12,163 nucleotides of DNA from Rhizomucor pusillus. Lineage: Eukaryota; Mucoromycota; Mucoromycetes; Mucorales; Lichtheimiaceae. The first letter of the stretch is position 1. Each line of letters begins with the position of its first letter. The stretch is taken from positions 1-12,163 of the forward strand of contig FWWN02000541.1 in NCBI GenBank assembly GCA_900175165.2, read 5' to 3'. Below the pieces are notes generated by a model. The model did not search any database and was not told the origin of the DNA. It was given only the letters and a program-made list of their open reading frames with translations. Position numbers and translations under genes: made by a program. Shown one piece after another: positions 8,621-12,163 of the stretch.

Positions 8621-9372
8621 TCAGCGGGCGCACGTAGCTCGCTGGTGGATTGATAGGATACTATGAGATCTGCTGCAAGATTTGCCGTCCAAGATCTCCT
8701 TGCATTCTTCTTGCTTCATGTTCTTGTTCTTGTTCTTATTCTTGTCATATGCAAAGCGGAGCTTTGAATCACCATCATGTTGGATTGCATCAAAAAGATC
8801 GACATCTTCTCCCACAGGAACCAACTGCTGCGCTGGCAGAGCCACCGTGGCTCACATTCGAATTTGAGTGGCGAGATCCATCTTTCTCGAGTGTTTTCCT
8901 GGCGCCTTTTGTGGATATAGTATTTAAAGCACGCAGACGGTCCAAGCAGTGCTGTGTGATGATCGCCGCAAGTACCCACATCCAGGGGGACTGATCGCCT
9001 TTGGACGACATATTCTTCCAGGGCAACCTTGGATATCATGGGTCTTCGCAACACTCTAGATGAGTATAAGCAAAAAGTAGTACAATTGTCGATTGGTGTA
9101 AAGCTGAAGCGAGTTGGTGTGGCCTCAACGAGGATCATATCTACAGCGAATCGCCACCGCGATTCCTGATCAAAGTAAAGTCGCAGAATACTAGCACTTC
9201 TGTGCATGGCTAGCGTCTGGATGCCGACGGTGTATAATTTCCGGTGGACCCGGCACAGAGAAATCAAGTCTGTGATGGATAGGCATCGGGTTACGTTTAA
9301 GAGGATTTCGTTCGGCAAGTCCACCAGCAGCAGCAGCGCCTCGTGCTTTCGAGATTTTTGAAATGCGCACAT
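8621..9372 (-). CDS. F-box domain protein, downstream reading frame apparently broken
   Basis: From ATG 9372 the frame gives an N-terminal F-box (about residues 18-60: DLPNEILLNVTRCLSITDL...) and a region of the type seen in Mucoromycota F-box proteins (YFDQESRWRFAV, RRPMISKVALEEYV). As written it stops at 8716 after 218 residues ending in Arg-Thr repeats. After VALEEYV the protein-like signal moves to a second frame (SPWMWVLAAIITQHCLDRL and on to KTLEKDG). Near 8793-8851 it moves to a third (VPVGEDVDLFDAIQHDGDS...), stopping at 8621. One extra base in a run of five G (8985-8989, plus strand) explains the first shift. I found no acceptable GT..AG intron that repairs either break. It may be a decaying gene, a gene with assembly indels, or simply the 218-residue protein. 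Role if active: SCF adaptor with unknown target. Confidence 0.58.
8721..8744. repeat. TTCTTG hexamer microsatellite
   Basis: Four tandem copies of TTCTTG, the third being TTCTTA, lie in the 3' part of the F-box locus. On the minus strand they encode Arg-Thr repeats in one frame and Lys-Asn repeats in another, so the true frame decides the tail composition. Confidence 0.75.
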
Positions 9373-9771
9373 CCCCCAGAATTCCAGGAAAAACAGATAA
9401 GATCAAAAGGAGAAAAAGACAGAGAAAGAGAGAGATCTTTTTCGCCAATGAGAACTTTAACGTTGACGTAAGGAAAAAACTAGTAACCTGTTGCATATGT
9501 AAAGGTCGCATGAGCGTTTGCGTTACGAACGTAGATCATCCGTGAGAGTTAGACTCTTCTTTCTTCATTTAGAGTAGTTGTTTAGTGACTGAAAAAGTGA
9601 GCAAGAAACATATACACGCCAGGAAAAAAGTTAAAAAAAAGGTGGGATGATGGATATCGGCATCCCGTCGGCTTTGGTGATCTCCTTCTCCAGCAGACGA
9701 CACTCGCCGCTGCTGCTGCAGAGCATTAACTCGCACCCCTTTCCCCATCTCCCCACACCACCACCTCAGGT
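9373..9771. other. Divergent intergenic region between F-box locus and ERV2
   Basis: This 399-bp gap separates the minus-strand F-box start from the plus-strand ERV2 start. It contains a purine-rich stretch at 9395-9440, a weak TATA-like TATACA at 9611-9616 (161 bp before the ERV2 ATG), a short GCTGCTGCTGC run near 9710-9718, and a strongly C-rich leader just before the ERV2 start. I see no gene beyond the upstream ORF listed separately. Confidence 0.45.
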
Positions 9772-9784
9772 ATGCGTTCTATAG
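9647..9784 (+). other. Upstream ORF overlapping the ERV2 start codon
   Basis: An ATG at 9647 opens a 45-codon frame (MMDIGIPSAL...) that runs through the C-rich leader and stops with TAG at 9782-9784, inside ERV2 and out of its frame. If transcription starts upstream of 9647 this would lower ERV2 translation. Transcription may instead begin downstream, in the pyrimidine-rich part. The sequence CAG/GTATGC at 9767-9775 also resembles a splice donor, so a leader intron is another possibility. Confidence 0.28.
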
Positions 9785-10477
9785 GCGCCACTACATTGCT
9801 TGCCATCCTCTGCATTGTCGTGACCACGCTGTACCTTGCGTACCACAATCAATCTGCAGACGAAGCACAGCTTACCTCGGCGGGCTCCGAGATGGTTCCG
9901 GCGGTCAAGCCGGATCTCAGCGGTGGTGTCATTGCAGGTCGACTGGGAAATGAGACTACAAGGTACGGCGCTGATATACATATTTAGGTAATCCTAGTTC
10001 TCACACAGCATTAAACCATAACAGGACAGAGCTTGGTCGGGCGACTTGGAAGGTAACAAACACAAAGTTTCCTCATTTTTTCTTTTGCAAGTTTATACGT
10101 TACTCAATCTTTTTATGCGTAGTTGCTACATACAATGACAGCACAGTACCCAGAAAATCCAACTGAAGACGAAAGAGAAGCACTGAATGGGTTTATTGTC
10201 TTACTTTCACGGCTATATCCTTGCGGTGAATGGTAAAAATACAGTCATTCAAGAACATGGAATCAAGACTGATAACACATGACCGAACAACAGTGCAGAG
10301 CATTTTCAAAAACTTCTGAAACAATATCCACCACAGACCTCTTCGCGGTTTGCGGCGTCGCAGTGGGCTTGCGCGATCCACAACAAAGTCAACGAACGAC
10401 TAGGCAAAGAGATATTCAACTGTGCAGAAATCGAAGAAAAGTACCCGTGCGGCTGTAATGACAAAAATGCAAAGTAA
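9772..10477 (+). CDS. ERV2: Erv2-type FAD-linked sulfhydryl oxidase of the ER
   Basis: Four exons (9772-9962, 10025-10052, 10123-10232, 10294-10477) join in frame across introns of 62, 70 and 61 bp to give 170 residues. Residues about 7-24 form a hydrophobic signal-anchor. The ERV/ALR domain follows: GRATWKLLHT (FAD contact), the redox-active C107-G-E-C110, the family HNKVN segment at 139-143, a likely structural C136-C153 pair, and a C-terminal C162-G-C164. Family knowledge: the tail CGC shuttle and the N-terminal membrane anchor distinguish ER Erv2 from mitochondrial Erv1. The enzyme oxidises thiols of protein disulfide isomerase, passes electrons through FAD to oxygen and yields hydrogen peroxide. 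The CGEC motif is completed only by splicing, because its second Cys codon spans intron 3. It is tail-to-tail with the hydrolase gene, 168 bp apart. Confidence 0.95.
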
Positions 10478-10640
10478 TACCCACATTCTTGTCGACTTTT
10501 CAAAGAGCATTGACATGAAACACCGTAACATTATATTCATTGCAACCTCGTGCCGAAAGTACTCGTCCTTCAACTCAATATCTGCCTACAACTGCACATC
10601 CTGATGTACACTATGATGATTGATAGAATGATGATCGCGA

Positions 10641-10646
10641 TTTATT
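10641..10646 (-). terminator. AATAAA overlapping the hydrolase stop codon
   Basis: The minus strand reads GCCTAAATAAA: the last base of the TAA stop (10646-10648) is the first base of AATAAA. If used as the poly(A) signal, the 3' untranslated region would be about 15-30 bases long, which would keep the transcript clear of the convergent ERV2 gene. Confidence 0.4.
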
Positions 10647-11808
10647 TAGGCCTTGAGAGCCTTGACGTGATGAGCAATGTGATCTGCAATAAAAGTAGAA
10701 ATGAAATAGTAGCTGTGATCATATCCGTCCTGGAACCGAATATTCCATTCCGAGGAGCGACCAAGTTCTTGAACCACCTTTTGCAAGTCCTTGACTTTAA
10801 GTTGTGTGTCCAAAAATCCGTCCGCGGTACCCTTGATAAGAAAAAAAAAGAAGAGGATTAGATAAACTTTGTCCTACTCTGCTAAAGTAGGCAATTTACC
10901 ACGTCAACTAGGACATCCAGCTTTTCGTTCATGTGAGTCTTGAGCAGCTCGACAGTATCATACTGCTTCCACGTAGATTGGTCGGCACCCAGATAGTTGC
11001 TGAACGCCTTCTGGCCCCATGGGCAGTTGATCGGGTTAGAAATTGGGGAGAACGCAGATACGGTCTATTCCATTAGTCAGTATACCGCCAGCTGTTACTC
11101 AGACTTTTCAAGGTCTTACCTTGTATCTGGTTGGATTCTTGAGATAAATAGTCAATGCACCGTGGCCGCCCTGCAGCAAATAATTAAATCGATGAATATC
11201 TAGCTACCCTACCTAGTTCGCTTTAATTTACCATCGAGTGACCCATAATAGAGATACGTGACTCATCCTAAAGATGGTTTTAATAGGGACGGATTCATAC
11301 TTCGAGACGGACTTCTTACAATAGGCAGCTGATTGTGTACAAGAGCAGGAAGCTCCTTTGAAACATAAGAGTACATGCGGTAGTTCTTTTTCCATTTGGG
11401 CTCTGTAGCATCGAGGTAGAATCCAGCTCCTTGTCCAAAGTCCCAAGAGTCACTGTCGCCTTCAATCGAGACACCGCCTATGTAATGCATAGTTACCATG
11501 CAAAAGTCCCAATTTTTTTATGCAAGCATTTTTCCAGAACACTTACGAGGTGATGTATCAGGGACGACGAGAGCGACGCCGTGCTTGGCAGCTTCAGCCA
11601 GTGCACCGCTCTTTTGCACAAAGTTGTCCTCGGTGCACGTCAAGCCGGACAAAAAGTAGATGCCGGGCACAGATTCGCCGTTTTCGGTGGCTTCCTTTGG
11701 CAAAAACACATTGAACTTCATGTCGCAGTCAAGCTCGTTCGAGTGATGCTGGTACTTGACGAGTTGACCGCCAAATGCCTTGTTGCGGGAGACTTCAGTC
11801 AATGCCAT
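10646..11808 (-). CDS. ESD: S-formylglutathione hydrolase (esterase D)
   Basis: Six exons (11547-11808, 11320-11477, 11232-11267, 11120-11170, 10900-11064, 10646-10831) join in frame; introns are 52-69 bp and all GT..AG. The product is 285 residues, close to the human enzyme (282). The start [14 protein letters not shown] aligns with the conserved N-terminus of the family. Other landmarks are [12 protein letters not shown], the nucleophile elbow GHSMGG with Ser151, Asp228 in the TADGF segment, and His263 in GYDHSYYF, a complete alpha/beta-hydrolase triad. The elbow is split by an intron directly after Met152. The enzyme hydrolyses S-formylglutathione to formate and glutathione, the second step of glutathione-dependent formaldehyde detoxification, in the cytosol. 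A short upstream ORF ends one base before the start. Confidence 0.97.
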
Positions 11809-11809
11809 T

Positions 11810-11869
11810 CTAATTTAGGAATGAAAAGCGCGGATACCTCGTCGTCATCGACGCGTATAAGGCGGACAT
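11810..11869 (-). other. Upstream ORF in the hydrolase leader
   Basis: An ATG at 11869 opens 19 codons (MSALYASMTTR...) ending with TAG at 11810-11812. A single base (11809) separates this stop from the hydrolase ATG at 11806-11808. It lies downstream of the TATA-like box at 11957-11963, so it should be in the mature leader unless a leader intron removes it. Such spacing leaves almost no room for ribosome re-scanning, so main-ORF translation would depend on leaky scanning or local re-initiation. Confidence 0.4.
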
Positions 11870-11921
11870 TTTGGGGCTCGTCTATTTGCACCACCCCCGT
11901 CAGAGTGGATGTCAATTTAAA

Positions 11922-11939
11922 AGGCGAAATAGGCGAAAT
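11922..11939. repeat. Exact 9-bp tandem duplication in the hydrolase promoter
   Basis: AGGCGAAAT occurs twice head-to-tail at 11922-11930 and 11931-11939, between the TATA-like box and the upstream ORF of the hydrolase gene. It may be a duplicated regulatory element or a chance slippage duplication. Confidence 0.6.
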
Positions 11940-11956
11940 ATGGCTGATAGGAAAGG

Positions 11957-11963
11957 TATATAT
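11957..11963 (-). promoter_or_regulatory. TATA-like box for the hydrolase gene
   Basis: The minus strand reads ATATATA 155 bp upstream of the start codon, a spacing close to that seen for the permease and Cdc4-type genes. A second AT-rich site lies near 12048-12056 but is farther away. Confidence 0.42.
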
Positions 11964-12089
11964 GGCTAATGAAGGAAATGATCGCAGATAACGTGGAAAT
12001 GATGCAAAATACAATGAGTTTTCGGCCTGTAAACATCAGCTTTCATTGATATATATGCCTTTGCTTTCGTGTTGAGCGTCAACGCTGTA

Positions 12090-12163
12090 TCAATGTAGTA
12101 AACGATCCAGAAGCTCTTCAAGAGTATGATAGGCTCCAGAGATGTCGTGCAAATAGAAAGACT
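12090..12163 (-). CDS. Possible C-terminus of an unidentified protein (partial)
   Basis: Reading from the window edge on the minus strand, one frame gives 23 residues (SFYLHDISGAYHTLEELL..., ending DRLLH) and TGA at 12090-12092. The pattern looks like an amphipathic helix at a protein end. A second frame is also open over these bases, and the fragment is too short to identify. Confidence 0.24.
   Translation of the reverse strand, partial: SFYLHDISGAYHTLEELLDRLLH

Noticed and set aside
8401..8637. 78-codon plus-strand ORF
   Set aside because: It has an ATG but no recognisable domain, an odd composition, and overlaps the end of the F-box locus; coding use is unproven.
1..12163. tRNA, rRNA, CRISPR array or prokaryotic operon signals
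   Set aside because: No B-box-like GGTTCGANNCC with a matching cloverleaf, no spaced direct repeats and no ribosome-binding-site pattern was found. The intron-rich genes show a eukaryotic genome.

Overview
The window comes from a eukaryote, most likely an early-diverging (Mucoromycota-type) fungus. Four well-conserved genes have many short introns (about 52-83 bp) with GT..AG ends, TATA-like boxes about 145-160 bp upstream of the start codon, and pyrimidine-rich leaders. The gene set is fungal: a YPR003C-like SulP permease, Erv2, a Cdc4-type F-box/WD40 protein and S-formylglutathione hydrolase. The species cannot be named from the sequence.

Layout. 1-93: C-terminal end of an unidentified plus-strand gene. 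94-1409: no supportable gene, with a few simple repeats. 1410-1704: a possible tiny plus-strand gene of unknown function. 1796-2171 (minus): the 3' part of a NUFIP1/Rsa1-like gene (CCCH finger plus conserved C-terminal motif), cut off at its 5' side and frameshifted. It abuts a short plus-strand stretch resembling part of a Helitron Rep/helicase protein (2174-2345). 2662-5327 (minus): complete 8-exon SulP/SLC26 anion transporter with a STAS domain. 5328-6071: divergent promoter region. 6072-7898 (plus): complete 2-exon Cdc4/Fbw7-type SCF substrate receptor. 7899-8620: mostly 3' flank. 8621-9372 (minus): F-box protein whose downstream frame appears broken. 9772-10477 (plus): complete 4-exon Erv2 sulfhydryl oxidase. 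10646-11808 (minus): complete 6-exon S-formylglutathione hydrolase, tail-to-tail with ERV2. 12090-12163 (minus): possible C-terminus of another gene.

How the genes work together. There is no operon; each gene has its own promoter. The intact genes serve separate household tasks: anion (probably sulfate) uptake, ubiquitin-directed proteolysis, disulfide formation in the ER, and glutathione-dependent formaldehyde detoxification. Three of the four touch sulfur chemistry (sulfate, disulfides, glutathione thioester), but nothing in the sequence shows this is more than coincidence.

The unusual parts are the 1.8-2.35 kb junction of a decayed NUFIP1-like fragment with a possible Helitron remnant, the frame breaks in two genes, and an upstream ORF ending one base before the S-formylglutathione hydrolase start. 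I did not find a previously undescribed multi-gene system.
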